64,000 bases of DNA from Streptomyces sp. JHA26 (GCF_002005565.1 NZ_BDJC01000020.1:1-64000), one strand, 5' to 3'; counted from the first letter of the stretch, positions 8,994 through 17,649 are shown. Notes: generated by a model from the sequence alone, not told the origin. Numbers and translations are program-made.

Positions 8994-9062
8994 CCCGCGT
9001 GACCGCCCGGACACACCCCGTGCACCCCGTACCACCACCGTCCGGAGGCACGGAAAACGCAG

Positions 9063-9092
9063 GTGAAAGGCACTCCGAAACCTTGGTATGGT
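9063..9092 (+). promoter_or_regulatory. Likely promoter of the tRNA-Leu gene
   Basis: GTGAAA (9063-9068) and TATGGT (9087-9092) are separated by 18 bases, and the tRNA begins 48 bases downstream. The -10 element agrees well with the HrdB-type pattern; the -35 is weaker. Confidence 0.5.
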
Positions 9093-9139
9093 TGTCCATG
9101 TCGCCGCGGGGAACACCCCCGCAGGGCGGCAGACACCTA

Positions 9140-9224
9140 GTCCGGGTGGCGGAATGGCAGACGCGCTAGCTTGAGGTGCTAGTGCCCTTTATCGGGCGTG
9201 GGGGTTCAAGTCCCCCCTCGGACA
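9140..9224 (+). tRNA. tRNA-Leu (anticodon GAG)
   Basis: The 85-base gene folds into a class II tRNA. The acceptor arm GTCCGGG pairs with CTCGGAC (one G-T pair). The anticodon stem CTAGC/GCTAG encloses the loop TTGAGGT with anticodon GAG. A variable arm TGCCCTTTATCGGGCG follows, then the T-arm GGGGGTTCAAGTCCCCC. The discriminator base is A9224 and no CCA is encoded. It reads CUC and CUU leucine codons, CUC being very common here. Confidence 0.97.
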
Positions 9225-9234
9225 CGTGCTCCTT

Positions 9235-9266
9235 CGAGGGCCTCGACCGGATGGTCGGGGCCCTCG
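9235..9266 (+). terminator. Hairpin terminator after the tRNA
   Basis: Arms 9235-9248 and 9253-9266 pair over 14 bp with one G-U wobble around a 4-base loop (GGAT), starting 11 bases after the tRNA. Confidence 0.7.
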
Positions 9267-9413
9267 AGGCGTTCCGGGGTCCCGACCGATGGAGCGGCTC
9301 AGGCGACCGCCCCCTCGGCTGCCAGGTGGCGGCGTCATGGAGCGAGGGCACGGAAAGTCCTCCCGAGGGTGTGCCCGCCGATTCTGGATCATGAGCGGCG
9401 CGGACGCCACGGA

Positions 9414-10511
9414 TCACAGCAGGACGAGCAGCCTGGTCCCCGGGACCAGCTTCCGGTTGACCGACGTCGACTGGACGAACACCGTGTAGGCGTCGTTGCT
9501 CCCCGGCGCCACCGTGACCTCCGTCGACGGCAGGCCCAGGAGCTGCCGGGCGGCGGGACCGGTGAACACCTTCCCGGTCATGCGGCCGGTGGCCGGGTCC
9601 TTCTCCGCCACCGCGATCTGCTTGTTGGCCTGCACCTTCTCCCGCTTGGACAGCTCGTAGAAGGCGCAGCCGGTCTTGTACGGATGCCCGGCGCTGGTGA
9701 CGAAGTCGCGGATCGACGTGCGCTGGTCCACCGGGATGAGCACGTACTTGCCGGCGTCCAGGGCCTGGAGGTTCGACTTCACGTCCGCCGCGCTCAGATC
9801 CTGGCCCATCGCGAAGAGGTTCCGGGTACCGCGCACGCCCTGCTCACGGTCCCGCAGGAACCGGGTGGCGGCCGACTTGACGGCACCGATCGCCTCCTCG
9901 ACGCCCTGGTCCGAGTCCGCGTCCCAGATCGAGATGTTGCCCGTCGGGAAGCCGTACTGCTGGGCGGTGCGCTTGGCCAGGGAGTTCGGCACCATGATGG
10001 CCGAGGTCCAGTGGTCCGGCAGGGTGTTCATCTTCTCCGTGATCCTGCTGCGCCACTGGTCCAGGACGGCGCGGCCGTCGGGCAGGAGGTCGTGCCGCGC
10101 GCCCGTCGTGTCGGCGCCGGAGGCGTTCTCCTCGCCGTCGGTGACGACGACCTGGAGGAAGCTGTGCTCGCCGTACTCCTCCCATATGTGGCCGAGGTCG
10201 TCGAGCGCCTTCACCGATGCCTGGATCAGCGCCGTCGCGCCGTTCTCGACGGTGTACAGGCCCCGCATGGACGGCAGGTGCTTGACGTCCATGTCCCACA
10301 CCAGGTTCTCGACCAGGTGGTCGAAGGCGTAGAGACTGATCCGCGTCTCGTGGCCGAGCCGGTCGGACTCCTCCTTCAGCCCCTTCACGAACTCGTCGAC
10401 CACACGCACGAGTTGCTCCGAGTGACCCCGCATCGAACCGGACTTGTCGATGACGAGAGCGACGTGATTCACGAAGTGCTTCTTCAGCCGGTCCTTCACC
10501 GTGGCGCTCAT
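9414..10511 (-). CDS. VWA domain-containing protein
   Basis: The chosen ATG at 10511 (MSATVKDRLKKHF) has GGAAAGGG about 9 bases upstream, giving 365 residues. Residues 10-190 form a von Willebrand A domain: HVALVIDKSGSMRGHS holds the DxSxS metal-ion-dependent adhesion motif, ENGATALIQA the Thr and VVVTDGEEN the Asp. The rest is mixed alpha/beta with a C-terminal hydrophobic beta section ending RLLVLL. No signal peptide or membrane helix is seen, so it is probably cytosolic. VWA proteins of this kind often serve in ATPase, chaperone or stress complexes, but no AAA partner lies next to it. Specific function unknown. Confidence 0.85.
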   Translation of the reverse strand: MSATVKDRLKKHFVNHVALVIDKSGSMRGHSEQLVRVVDEFVKGLKEESDRLGHETRISLYAFDHLVENLVWDMDVKHLPSMRGLYTVENGATALIQASVKALDDLGHIWEEYGEHSFLQVVVTDGEENASGADTTGARHDLLPDGRAVLDQWRSRITEKMNTLPDHWTSAIMVPNSLAKRTAQQYGFPTGNISIWDADSDQGVEEAIGAVKSAATRFLRDREQGVRGTRNLFAMGQDLSAADVKSNLQALDAGKYVLIPVDQRTSIRDFVTSAGHPYKTGCAFYELSKREKVQANKQIAVAEKDPATGRMTGKVFTGPAARQLLGLPSTEVTVAPGSNDAYTVFVQSTSVNRKLVPGTRLLVLL

Positions 10512-10956
10512 CGTGTCCATCCCTTTCCCCGTCGGGGCAGCTCCCCAACACCCTTTTCCGCAGGCGGACGTGTCCACCCGAGGCGTGAACGCCGGGATGG
10601 ATTCTGGTCCGTCCAGATGATGGCTTCACCTTAGGGAGGGGGACTGACAACGCGTCTGAGCTGCGGTTTCGCGCATGTGCCCGGGGGTCGGCCCGCACCC
10701 ACCGTACGGGCTGTCACTCGGACGTCTCTCGATCGCGTCACGCTGCTGTCCCGGCTGGGATCCGACGGTGGGAACACCACAGGAGCCCGGCCGGTGTTCC
10801 TGGTCGCAGGGGCGGACGCCCGTGTGTTCGCCCACGGCGTGGCGTCGGCCGACGCGTGAGGACATCTCACCGCACTGTTGAACTCACGCGGCTAATGGTT
10901 GATGGTTCATCTAAAGCTTCGATCCGCCGGAGCTCCGACCGGAAGGAACAACGAGC
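10512..10956. other. Intergenic region without a convincing gene
   Basis: Short frames here lack codon bias and ribosome sites. The base composition drops in GC from about 10860 on (GTTGAACTCACGCGGCTAAT), where the promoter of the secreted protein gene at 10957 should lie. TTGAAC near 10878 is a possible -35, but no good -10 could be fixed. Confidence 0.5.
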
Positions 10957-11310
10957 ATGAAGAGCCGAACCAGGAAGCTGGCACTGGGCGCCATGGCGGC
11001 CGTCGCCTTGAGCGTTGTGCTCCCGGCAGCTCCCGCCTTAGCCACTGAGGAGGTCGACTGCGGCGTCGGCACGGACGCCGTGCGGGTGACGTATCTGGAG
11101 GACGGCGCGGAGCGCAGCCGGTGCTGGACCGGACCCGGTGACGTCTCGCTCGGACAGAGCGGGGTCACCTCCTTCTCCTCGGGCGCCCACGAGGTGGTCG
11201 TCTTCTGGAGGACAAACTCCGGATGGGACGTCGCAGTCCTCCCGCCCCACACGTCGGCCCCCTTCACCGGGGCCGGCACCCATCACGTCTACGGTTTCCA
11301 CGTCAGGTAA
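10957..11310 (+). CDS. Small secreted protein with a TTA codon, possibly beta/gamma-crystallin-like
   Basis: The 117-residue product has a Sec signal peptide (KSRTRKLALGAMAAVALSVV, cleavage after APALA). The mature domain of about 88 residues carries two cysteines (EVDCGVG and SRCWTGPG) that could form a disulfide. The pattern of V-x-V-x-Y strands and RCW-G-G resembles small beta/gamma-crystallin or killer-toxin-like folds, but I am not sure. GGAAGGA precedes the ATG. Codon 28 (11038-11040) is TTA, read only by the bldA tRNA in streptomycetes, so translation is expected to be tied to development. A hairpin follows 20 bases after the stop. Confidence 0.75.
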   Translation: MKSRTRKLALGAMAAVALSVVLPAAPALATEEVDCGVGTDAVRVTYLEDGAERSRCWTGPGDVSLGQSGVTSFSSGAHEVVVFWRTNSGWDVAVLPPHTSAPFTGAGTHHVYGFHVR

Positions 11311-11329
11311 CCGCTGACGGCGGCCGGTC

Positions 11330-11351
11330 GACCGGCCCGTCCGGGCCGGTC
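11330..11351 (+). terminator. Hairpin terminator of the TTA-containing secreted protein gene
   Basis: A perfect 9-bp stem (GACCGGCCC / GGGCCGGTC) with a 4-base loop starts 20 bases after the stop codon. Confidence 0.7.
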
Positions 11352-11507
11352 CGGCCGCCCGCTACGCGGTGACGAGGAGGCGGCCGCGGCCGGACTCGGA
11401 CGTGGAGTCGGGGTCCGTGCCACTGGCGGCCGGTCAACCTCGGCCGCTTCATCGCCGGGGAGCACTACCGGCTCACCCTCACCTCGTCCGCTCGGTCCGC
11501 TTCATCG

Positions 11508-12239
11508 TCACTTCGGTTCCTCGGCCCGCAGCGTGCCGTCGCGCAGGGCCTTGTCCGTGGCCCGTCCGATGACAGCGGTCGCTCCCGCGTCCACGGCGCC
11601 TCCGACGATGCCTCCCAGGATCGGGATCCCCTTGGCGAGCGTGATCGCGGCGCGCTGGGTTCCGTACTTCGCGACGAGGTGGGTTCCGGCCTTCTTGTTG
11701 ATCGCCCGGATCACCGTGATCGGGATCTTCTTGATCATCTGCTCGCCGAGCTTCTGGCCGACCTTCACGCCGAGGGACGCCAGAACGTTCTGCGCGCTCA
11801 TCCCGATCGCGAGCATCATCGCGACGGTTCGCACGTGCGGGTCGCCGATGTCCCACCCTCGGAGGTGTGCGATGGAACCGGCCATCCGTATGTTGATGGC
11901 GAGGGACGCGGCCACGTTCGCGGGGATCGTCACGCCTGCGGTGATCAGACCTCCGAGCCCGGTGACGAACCCCTGGGTCCCGGCCGCGGCCACGGACTCC
12001 TTGATGAGGCGGGCGACGACCGCGTCGATGTCGTCCTTCATGTCCTCGGAAGAACGGCGCTCCTCGGCGTCAGGTGCCCGGTAAGCGTCACCCTGCCGAC
12101 GCGAAAGACGGTCCTCGGCCCAGGTCACCGACCCCGTGACCGGCCCCACGCCGTTCACCATGACCTTCTCCGCGAGCTCGGCGACCCACCGTCCGGCCCT
12201 TTCGGCCGCACCCTCGTCAGGAGTCTTCTCGTCGGCCAT
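11508..12239 (-). CDS. EcsC family protein
   Basis: The ATG at 12239 is preceded by GGAAGGGG at about 8 bases; a GTG one codon upstream is also possible. The 243 residues contain the EcsC domain from about residue 75: KESVAAAGTQGFVTGLGGLITAGVTIPANVAASLAINIRMAGSIA is a long amphipathic/hydrophobic helical stretch, followed by IGMSAQNVLASLG and GIPILGGIVGGAVDAGATAVIGRATD. The domain is named after Bacillus EcsC, whose gene lies with an ABC exporter, but its role is unknown. There is no transporter next to it here. The Gly/Ala-rich segments may associate with membranes. Confidence 0.85.
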   Translation of the reverse strand: MADEKTPDEGAAERAGRWVAELAEKVMVNGVGPVTGSVTWAEDRLSRRQGDAYRAPDAEERRSSEDMKDDIDAVVARLIKESVAAAGTQGFVTGLGGLITAGVTIPANVAASLAINIRMAGSIAHLRGWDIGDPHVRTVAMMLAIGMSAQNVLASLGVKVGQKLGEQMIKKIPITVIRAINKKAGTHLVAKYGTQRAAITLAKGIPILGGIVGGAVDAGATAVIGRATDKALRDGTLRAEEPK

Positions 12240-12512
12240 CACACACCCCTTCCGCGAGCGCCCCCGCCGGGGGCGTCCCGCACTGCTGCGGGCAGCAGGA
12301 GGAGTCCGGTCGCCGACACCCCGGCGAAGCTGCGGACGACCGAAGCCGTATCCCCCTTGTCACCGCCCGCCCACCCCTTGCGTCACGACGTCTGCCGCAC
12401 CGCCCTTCGCGAGCTGAAGTGACCATACCCTCCCACGGAAGTGAAAGCGTCGTCAAACCTTAACGACTTGCTTGCGTGCGTTCCTCTCAGGAACGGCGAG
12501 AGGCCGAGTCTT

Positions 12513-13091
12513 CTACTCCGCTTCCACGATGCGCTCCACTGCGGCCGTCACCAGTTGTTCACGCTCTTCCTCCGTGAAGACGTCCGGCAGAGTGAGCTGC
12601 TCGACGATCAGCCAGTTCAGGGTCAGTATGAGCAGCTTGACGGCCGTGGCGTCGCCCGGGAGGTGGGAGGCCTCGTGATAGGCGACGTTGGCGTCGACGT
12701 CTGCTCGGACTCGTTCAGTGAGGACCTTGCGCAGTTCGGGGCGGCGGGTGGCCTCGAGGCGGAGTTCCAGCAGTGCGAGGTAACCGGTGCGGAAGGAGGC
12801 GATGCGGCCGACGAGTTCGCGCATCAGCTCCGCATAGGTTTCCCGGTCGCGGCCGGCCGCCTGCTGGCGGGCGATCGTGGCCTCGTCCGGCTGGAGTCGC
12901 TCGTAAACCCGGGCGCCGGCCTGAGTGAACAGGTCGTCGCGATTGAGGAAGTAGTTGGACGCCGTGCCGGGGGGAACGGCGGCCTCGGCATCCACGGCCC
13001 GGAAAGTCAGGCCGCGTGCGCCTTCTCGGGCCAGCACCTCGATCGCCGCGTCGACGAGGGCCGCACGTCGCTGGTCGTTCCGTCTCACCAT
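12513..13091 (-). CDS. TetR family transcriptional regulator
   Basis: The start at 13091 (MVRRNDQRRAALVDAA) has GGAG 9 bases upstream and gives 192 residues, the usual TetR length. Residues 8-55 form the DNA-binding HTH (AIEVLAREGARGLTFRAVDAEAAVPPGT then SNYFLNRDDL). The remainder is a helical ligand/dimer domain. It is divergent from the RibD-type reductase gene at 13161 with only 69 bases between the starts. That gap contains repeated GTACTACGT elements, so it very probably represses itself and the reductase. The ligand is unknown. Confidence 0.9.
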   Translation of the reverse strand: MVRRNDQRRAALVDAAIEVLAREGARGLTFRAVDAEAAVPPGTASNYFLNRDDLFTQAGARVYERLQPDEATIARQQAAGRDRETYAELMRELVGRIASFRTGYLALLELRLEATRRPELRKVLTERVRADVDANVAYHEASHLPGDATAVKLLILTLNWLIVEQLTLPDVFTEEEREQLVTAAVERIVEAE

Positions 13092-13107
13092 TGACACCAC
13101 TCCACTT

Positions 13108-13147
13108 GTAGTACTACGTTCAAACCACTTCAAGCAGAGTACTACGT
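13108..13147. promoter_or_regulatory. Probable TetR operator region between divergent genes
   Basis: The 10-bp perfect palindrome GTAGTACTAC (13108-13117) and a second AGTACTACGT (13138-13147) lie between the two starts. The 9-mer GTACTACGT occurs at 13111, 13139 and again at 13175 inside the reductase gene. This is typical of a binding site for the adjacent regulator. Confidence 0.55.
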
Positions 13148-13160
13148 GTGGGGGATAGCT

Positions 13161-13751
13161 GTGCGAAAGCTCGTGTACTACGTCGGCGTCTCGCTCGACG
13201 GCCGCATCGCCGGTCCCGACGGCGAGTTCGACTTCTTTCCGCAGGGCGATGAGCAGCAGGCCGCCGCCTACTCGGCCTGGACGAACGCGCTGTACCCGGA
13301 GACCGTCCCGACCGCTTACCGCGCGGCCGTCGGCGTCACCGACGCGCCCAACCGGCGTTTCGGCACCGTCGTCATGGGCCTCGGCACCTACCGCCCAGCC
13401 CTCGACAACGGGATCACCAGCCCCTATGCGCATCTGCGCCAGTACGTGGTGTCCAGCACGCTCAGGCCGGACACCGACCCAGCCGTCACCGTCGTGCCGA
13501 ACGACCCACTCGCCCTCGTCCGCGAACTCAAGGGCGAGGCGGGCCTCCTGGACATCTGGCTCTGCGGAGGCGGCCGGCTCGCGGGCACCCTGTTGCCCGA
13601 GATCGACGAGCTGCTGATCAAGACCTATCCGGTCGTTGCCGGTAGGGGAATCCCGGTGGTCGACGGTGTCTTCGACCCCACCGTCTTCGACGTCGCCGAG
13701 CGCACCGCCTTCCCCAACGGGGTCACCCTCACCCGCCTCACCCGCCGCTAG
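13161..13751 (+). CDS. Dihydrofolate reductase/RibD C-terminal family protein
   Basis: The GTG at 13161 follows GGGGGA by 6 bases and gives 196 residues. It shows the RibD_C/DHFR-like fold: KLVYYVGVSLDGRIAGPDGEFD at the N-terminus, VVMGLGTYRPAL in the middle and DIWLCGGGRLAGTLLPEIDEL as the NADPH-binding loop, then a C-terminal strand ending VTLTRLTRR. Family members are NADPH-dependent reductases; most in streptomycetes have no known substrate. It is divergent from the TetR gene and likely controlled by it. Confidence 0.87.
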   Translation: MRKLVYYVGVSLDGRIAGPDGEFDFFPQGDEQQAAAYSAWTNALYPETVPTAYRAAVGVTDAPNRRFGTVVMGLGTYRPALDNGITSPYAHLRQYVVSSTLRPDTDPAVTVVPNDPLALVRELKGEAGLLDIWLCGGGRLAGTLLPEIDELLIKTYPVVAGRGIPVVDGVFDPTVFDVAERTAFPNGVTLTRLTRR

Positions 13752-13868
13752 GTGTCGCCGGCCATGACATCGGTGACGCTCGTGCGGGGGCGTGGACGGT
13801 CGGCCGGGTGCGGCAGCGCTCCACGGGTCTTCGGCGGTCCTCGACGGTCAAGGGAGCGTTCGCATGCG

Positions 13869-15047
13869 TCACCGGAGCACCTCGGTGCTTCGGCCGGCCG
13901 TGACCACGGCGCGGAGGGGGAACGCGATGAGCAGCGCGACGGCGACCAGGAGCCCGCTTGCCCACAGCGGTCCGAGGTCCCCGACCGCGGTGCTGAGGGC
14001 GATCGCGGCGACGAGGGGACCGACGGCGGCGCCGACGTTGAGGGCCGCGGTCGCATACGAGCCGGCCATGGTGGGAGCGCCCGCGGCCTCGTAGAGGACC
14101 CGGGTGATCAGCGTGCTGCCCAGCGCGAACGAAAGCGCGCCTTGGACGAACACGAGGGCGAGCAGAGCGACCGGACGGTCGGCCAGCAGGGCCAGGGCCG
14201 GCCAGCCGAGGAGCAGCAGCGGACCACCGACTGCGAGGACCGGACCGGGGCGCCGGTCGGACAGCCGGCCGGCGACGGTGACGCCGAGGAAGGAACCGGC
14301 ACCGAAGAGCACCAGCACGACAGGGATCCACAGCTCGCCCAGCCCGGCGGTGCCGGTCACCACGGGGGCGAGGAAGGTGAAGCCTGCGAAGGTGGCCGCG
14401 TTCACCAGCGCGCCGAGCAGCATCACCAGGATCAACCGCGGTCTGGCGAGCTGGGCGAGCTCCGCCCGCAGGGCCGGTCCGCCGGTCGCGTCGTTCTGCG
14501 CATGTCCCGTGGGGATCCCCTTCAGGATGCCGATGGCGGCCGGCAGGCAGAGGGCGGCGACAGCCCAGAACGTGGCCCGCCAGCCGAACAGCGTGCCGAG
14601 GACCGACCCGCCGGGGACACCGGCGATCGTGGCCACCGTCGTGCCCGACAGCAGCACGGCCAGCGCACGCCCCTTCTTGTCGGCAGGGGCCAGCGTGGCG
14701 GCAGCCGTCAGAGCGACGGCGAGGAACCCCGCGTTCGCGAGCGCGGCGACGACCCGGGTGGTGAACAGGACCGGAAAGCTCGTGGTGAGGGCGCCCGCGG
14801 CGTGAGCCGCCGCGAAAGCGAGGAGGAACCCGAGAAGGCTGGAGCGCCTGGGCCAGTTGCGGGCAAGTGCGGCCACCAGGGGAGCGCCGACGATCATGCC
14901 GATCGCGAAGGCCGAGGTGAGCACGCCTGCTGTCCCGACGGTGACGTCGAGGTCCGAGGCGATGTCCGGCAGGAGGCCGGCGAGCATGAACTCCGAGGTG
15001 CCCATGGCGAAGACCGCCAGGGCGAGCAGGTACAGCGGAAGAGGCAT
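13869..15047 (-). CDS. MFS transporter of the Cmx/CmrA chloramphenicol-exporter family
   Basis: The ATG at 15047 follows GGAG by 8 bases and gives 392 residues, the normal length of this family. The N-terminus PLPLYLLALAVFAMGTSEFM then AGLLPDIASDLDVTVGTAG is close to actinomycete chloramphenicol efflux proteins. Twelve hydrophobic segments are visible, with ALARNWPRRSSLLGF as the loop 2-3 motif and SGTTVATIAGVPGGSVLG as the antiporter motif in helix 5. It sits in the cytoplasmic membrane and should exchange drug for protons. The drug is inferred from family resemblance only. No regulator gene is adjacent on the same strand. Confidence 0.88.
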   Translation of the reverse strand: MPLPLYLLALAVFAMGTSEFMLAGLLPDIASDLDVTVGTAGVLTSAFAIGMIVGAPLVAALARNWPRRSSLLGFLLAFAAAHAAGALTTSFPVLFTTRVVAALANAGFLAVALTAAATLAPADKKGRALAVLLSGTTVATIAGVPGGSVLGTLFGWRATFWAVAALCLPAAIGILKGIPTGHAQNDATGGPALRAELAQLARPRLILVMLLGALVNAATFAGFTFLAPVVTGTAGLGELWIPVVLVLFGAGSFLGVTVAGRLSDRRPGPVLAVGGPLLLLGWPALALLADRPVALLALVFVQGALSFALGSTLITRVLYEAAGAPTMAGSYATAALNVGAAVGPLVAAIALSTAVGDLGPLWASGLLVAVALLIAFPLRAVVTAGRSTEVLR

Positions 15048-15336
15048 CGAGTGGCTCCGAGGTGAGGAGAGGCACGAGAAGGTCATCTCGCCACCGCGGC
15101 CGGCCCCCAGGGCGCACTCGTCCCACCACGGAACGTGGCGCGACGACAGGGCTACAAGCTCAGTGGTTCAGGGGGCTGACGGCGTGACCGAAAGCCCCCA
15201 CCTTGTCCGACTCAGGACTCGACATGGCCCGCACGCTACCCGACCGAGACCCGTCGAGACACCTCGGTTTCACCGGCATTGGCCTTGGTCTGTGTCACCA
15301 ACGTCCCGCCCCGCAACGCCTGGGCGCGGCACAGAC

Positions 15337-15705
15337 ATGCTGGCCCATCAGCTCGAAGACTTCACAGCTCGTCGGCCAGGAGCAATGGCACGCGCAGACC
15401 AACAAGCAGCCACCGTCAAAACCCAGGAGGTCAAGGCCGCCCTCAAAACGCAACAGCAACGTGGAGGGATCTCCCCCGAACACCTGCTGCCCGTCCTTGA
15501 GGGCATCGCTGTCCTCTGGCGCGTCGAAGCCAGCAACCGCACCACGGGCAAAGCCGCTACCACCCCGGCCGACGGGAGCGTCTTCGGCATCTACGTCGGC
15601 GAATCCGCCTGCATCTCCGGCGCGGTAAGCAGTTCACGCATATGGGTCAACGTCAACGGGCACTTCCCGGAAACAGGATGCATCGAGCCTCCCGCCGCCC
15701 ATTGA
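15337..15705 (+). CDS. Hypothetical protein
   Basis: This 122-residue frame from ATG 15337 reads MLAHQLEDFTARRP, has a Lys/Gln-rich middle (ATVKTQEVKAALKTQQQRGG) and ends in a more ordered part, GSVFGIYVGESACISGAV then RIWVNVNGHFPETGC, with two cysteines. The C-terminal part looks like a genuine folded domain and I do not recognise the family. No good ribosome site precedes the ATG, and it lies beside transposase remnants, so it may itself be shortened at the N-terminus. Confidence 0.4.
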   Translation: MLAHQLEDFTARRPGAMARADQQAATVKTQEVKAALKTQQQRGGISPEHLLPVLEGIAVLWRVEASNRTTGKAATTPADGSVFGIYVGESACISGAVSSSRIWVNVNGHFPETGCIEPPAAH

Positions 15706-15824
15706 CCTACACGTCAGCAGCGAGCCTGTGCGAACTGCCCCGCAGAAGGGCGGGTCTGGCCAAGCAGGGCACCGTGATCACAGCATCCTCACAGCCGTGC
15801 AGAACCCCGGCCTGCGCGCCGCCC

Positions 15825-15923
15825 ACGGAGTCGGCAGGTCTGCAGCACCTGCTCAATGGCGCCCGGTGGGACGCCGACGCTGTCCGGGATGACGTCCGCG
15901 ACTACGTCGCCGAACGGCTCGGC
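15825..15923 (+). mobile_element. Fragment of an IS701-family transposase
   Basis: The frame reads GLQHLLNGARWDADAVRDDV then RDYVAERLG, which matches the segment before the first catalytic Asp in IS701-type DDE transposases. Nothing before or after continues the enzyme; the DDE residues are absent. Confidence 0.6.
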
Positions 15924-15924
15924 C

Positions 15925-16134
15925 GGGCTGATCGAGGCGAATGACGCTCACCGTGCCGAGGTGGGTGACGACTACTGGGACGAGTCCTACGTTGCCGGTG
16001 CCTTCGAGACCCCGGGCGAGAAAGGTGACTGGGCAGTTGTCCTCGGCTTCGACGGTGGCCTTGGGATGCCGTGTGCCGAGACGCTGTCGGAGGGCGGTCG
16101 GGTTGTGGCGCACTCGAGCAACGAATGGCTATGA
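15925..16134 (+). pseudogene. C-terminal fragment of a DUF6461-like protein
   Basis: Directly after the IS701 scrap the frame gives LIEANDAHRAEVGDDYWDES then YVAGAFETPGEKGDWAVVLGF and GGRVVAHSSNEWL. The WAVVLGF strand and RVVAHSSN segment resemble the central part of DUF6461 proteins. The N-terminal part with the DYxW motif and the final domain are missing. The end overlaps the convergent lipoprotein gene by 6 bases. The frame could be open by chance for some distance upstream, so I treat only the recognisable part as real. Confidence 0.45.
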
Positions 16135-16638
16135 GCCTGTCTCGCGCGTCATCACGTACGTGTTCCCGATGTCCGGATCGCCGTACATGAAGAACAGCAC
16201 CAGCCCATCGTGCTGATCGCGGTCCACGTAGAAGAACCACGAGTATGTCGACGGGGGCTCCGGAGCCGAGTGGTCGGCCACAGGTGCGGGAAAGCGCCTC
16301 TCGACTCGTGTCCGGGTCGTCAGCGCGAGGTGGACGGTCTGTCCGCCGTCGTCGTCGTTCAGTTGCCAGGTTCCCATACCGGAGAGGCGCCAGCCGTCCT
16401 CGAAGTCGAAGTCCTGCCCATCGAGTTTTTCGAGAAGGGCCGTTCCGTCCTTGCGAAGCACCACGTGGGTCCCCTCGATGTTCTCCCAGCCCCCGGCGAC
16501 TTCGGCCGCCGTGGCGCCGTGGAGCCCTGTTCCCCCGTAGTACTGATAGGGGCCGGCGCATGCCGTCAGAGCAGCCAGAACAACTACCAGGACACCGAGG
16601 GCCGTCCCCCACGCACGCAGCCTGCCTCCGCCCGCCAC
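16129..16638 (-). CDS. Hypothetical lipoprotein
   Basis: The GTG at 16638 with GGGAG 6 bases upstream starts a 169-residue protein. The signal (GRLRAWGTALGVLVVVLAA) ends in a lipobox LTAC with the lipidated Cys near residue 27, so it is anchored on the outer face of the membrane. The mature part (EVAGGWENIEGTHVVLRKDG, GWRLSGMGTWQLND, YSWFFYVDRDQHDG) looks like a small beta barrel of the kind found in many uncharacterised streptomycete lipoproteins. Its neighbours are remnants and give no hint of function. Confidence 0.75.
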   Translation of the reverse strand: MAGGGRLRAWGTALGVLVVVLAALTACAGPYQYYGGTGLHGATAAEVAGGWENIEGTHVVLRKDGTALLEKLDGQDFDFEDGWRLSGMGTWQLNDDDGGQTVHLALTTRTRVERRFPAPVADHSAPEPPSTYSWFFYVDRDQHDGLVLFFMYGDPDIGNTYVMTRETGS

Positions 16639-16842
16639 CAGGATCTCCCACCCTCAGTCCGCATCGGCCTCCCGGGAGGAGCGGCCGTGGAGAGATACCT
16701 TGCCAGGCCTGTTGAACGCGTTCAACTCTGTGGCTCCAGGGTGGGCGTCATCCCTGCAACCCACACCTCCAGCGCGGCCCGCAACCGTCGGCAAGCAGCA
16801 TGAACAGCGTCTTCGATGCACGGCCTAAGGGTTGCCCCGCCA

Positions 16843-17649
16843 ATGGCTCGGGAGCGCGTGGCCCTGTCATCCCGCAGGTTGGCGGCGGGGTTGTGGGAAC
16901 AGTTGAATGCCCTCGTGACGGACTGGACGCAGGTGGTCGATGCTCACGGGGCGGTTGGGCGAGTGCCACAGCTCCTGGATCAGGTGGAACAGGAGGAAGT
17001 TCCGGAGGCGTGGGACGAGCTGTGGGACCGCCTCTGCCTCCACGGTGAGACGGTCTCCGCGGCGAGCTTCGCAGCTCTCCCACGCTTGGCAGCTCTGGTT
17101 CCCGCGTGTGTCCAGGCACTCGAATTGGCCAGTGCCATCGTGCGAAACACATTGCGGCACCCCGACGGTGAAGCTCTGCTCGCGGGTTGTCCGAACGAGG
17201 TCGACCGGTTGCGGGAACTCGTGGACCAGAGACTTCGGACGCGTCCGGCCGACTACAACCGGCTTTTCGGTGATCTGCTCGCCCTTGCAGGGCAGTACCA
17301 CTGGAGCGCCTCCTTGGGGGACTTCGCCGACGACTTCTATGCCGTGTCCTGCCCCGGCTGCGAAGCGGAGGTGACCATCGCCGTCGGTGACTACGGCTGC
17401 TACGCGGCCGTTCGAGACTGGGATCAGGGCGACATGGAGCGGGGGTTGCTGCGGCCCGCCCCGGCCGGGGAGCTTCGCGACCCGGGCCGATGGATGCACG
17501 CCATAGCCGTCCGGGACGGGCAGCAGCGGCTCGCCGAGGGGATCAGATACGTCTTCGGCCGAGCAGAGTGTCCGGCTTGCGCAAGTGTATTCAACATCGC
17601 GGAAGCGCACACGACCGCGAACCTTCCTCCAGCCCTTGGAGCGTACTGA
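16843..17649 (+). CDS. Hypothetical protein with two CxxC pairs
   Basis: I prefer the ATG at 16843 (MARERVALSSRRLAAGLWEQ), preceded by AAGGG at about 11 bases; an ATG at 16816 is also open. The 268 residues are helical at first (VGRVPQLLDQVEQEEVPEAW then DELWDRLCLHGETVSAASFA). A C-terminal part follows with SCPGCEAEV and CPACASVFN, two Cys-x-x-Cys pairs that could hold one zinc. FADDFYAVSCPGC and VTIAVGDYGCYAAVRDWDQG look conserved in related streptomycete proteins I have seen, but the function is unknown. No operon partner is present. Confidence 0.65.
   Translation: MARERVALSSRRLAAGLWEQLNALVTDWTQVVDAHGAVGRVPQLLDQVEQEEVPEAWDELWDRLCLHGETVSAASFAALPRLAALVPACVQALELASAIVRNTLRHPDGEALLAGCPNEVDRLRELVDQRLRTRPADYNRLFGDLLALAGQYHWSASLGDFADDFYAVSCPGCEAEVTIAVGDYGCYAAVRDWDQGDMERGLLRPAPAGELRDPGRWMHAIAVRDGQQRLAEGIRYVFGRAECPACASVFNIAEAHTTANLPPALGAY

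Noticed and set aside
9140-9224. The tRNA-Leu as an attachment site for an integrated element
   Set aside because: No integrase gene and no second copy of the tRNA 3' end were seen in the window.
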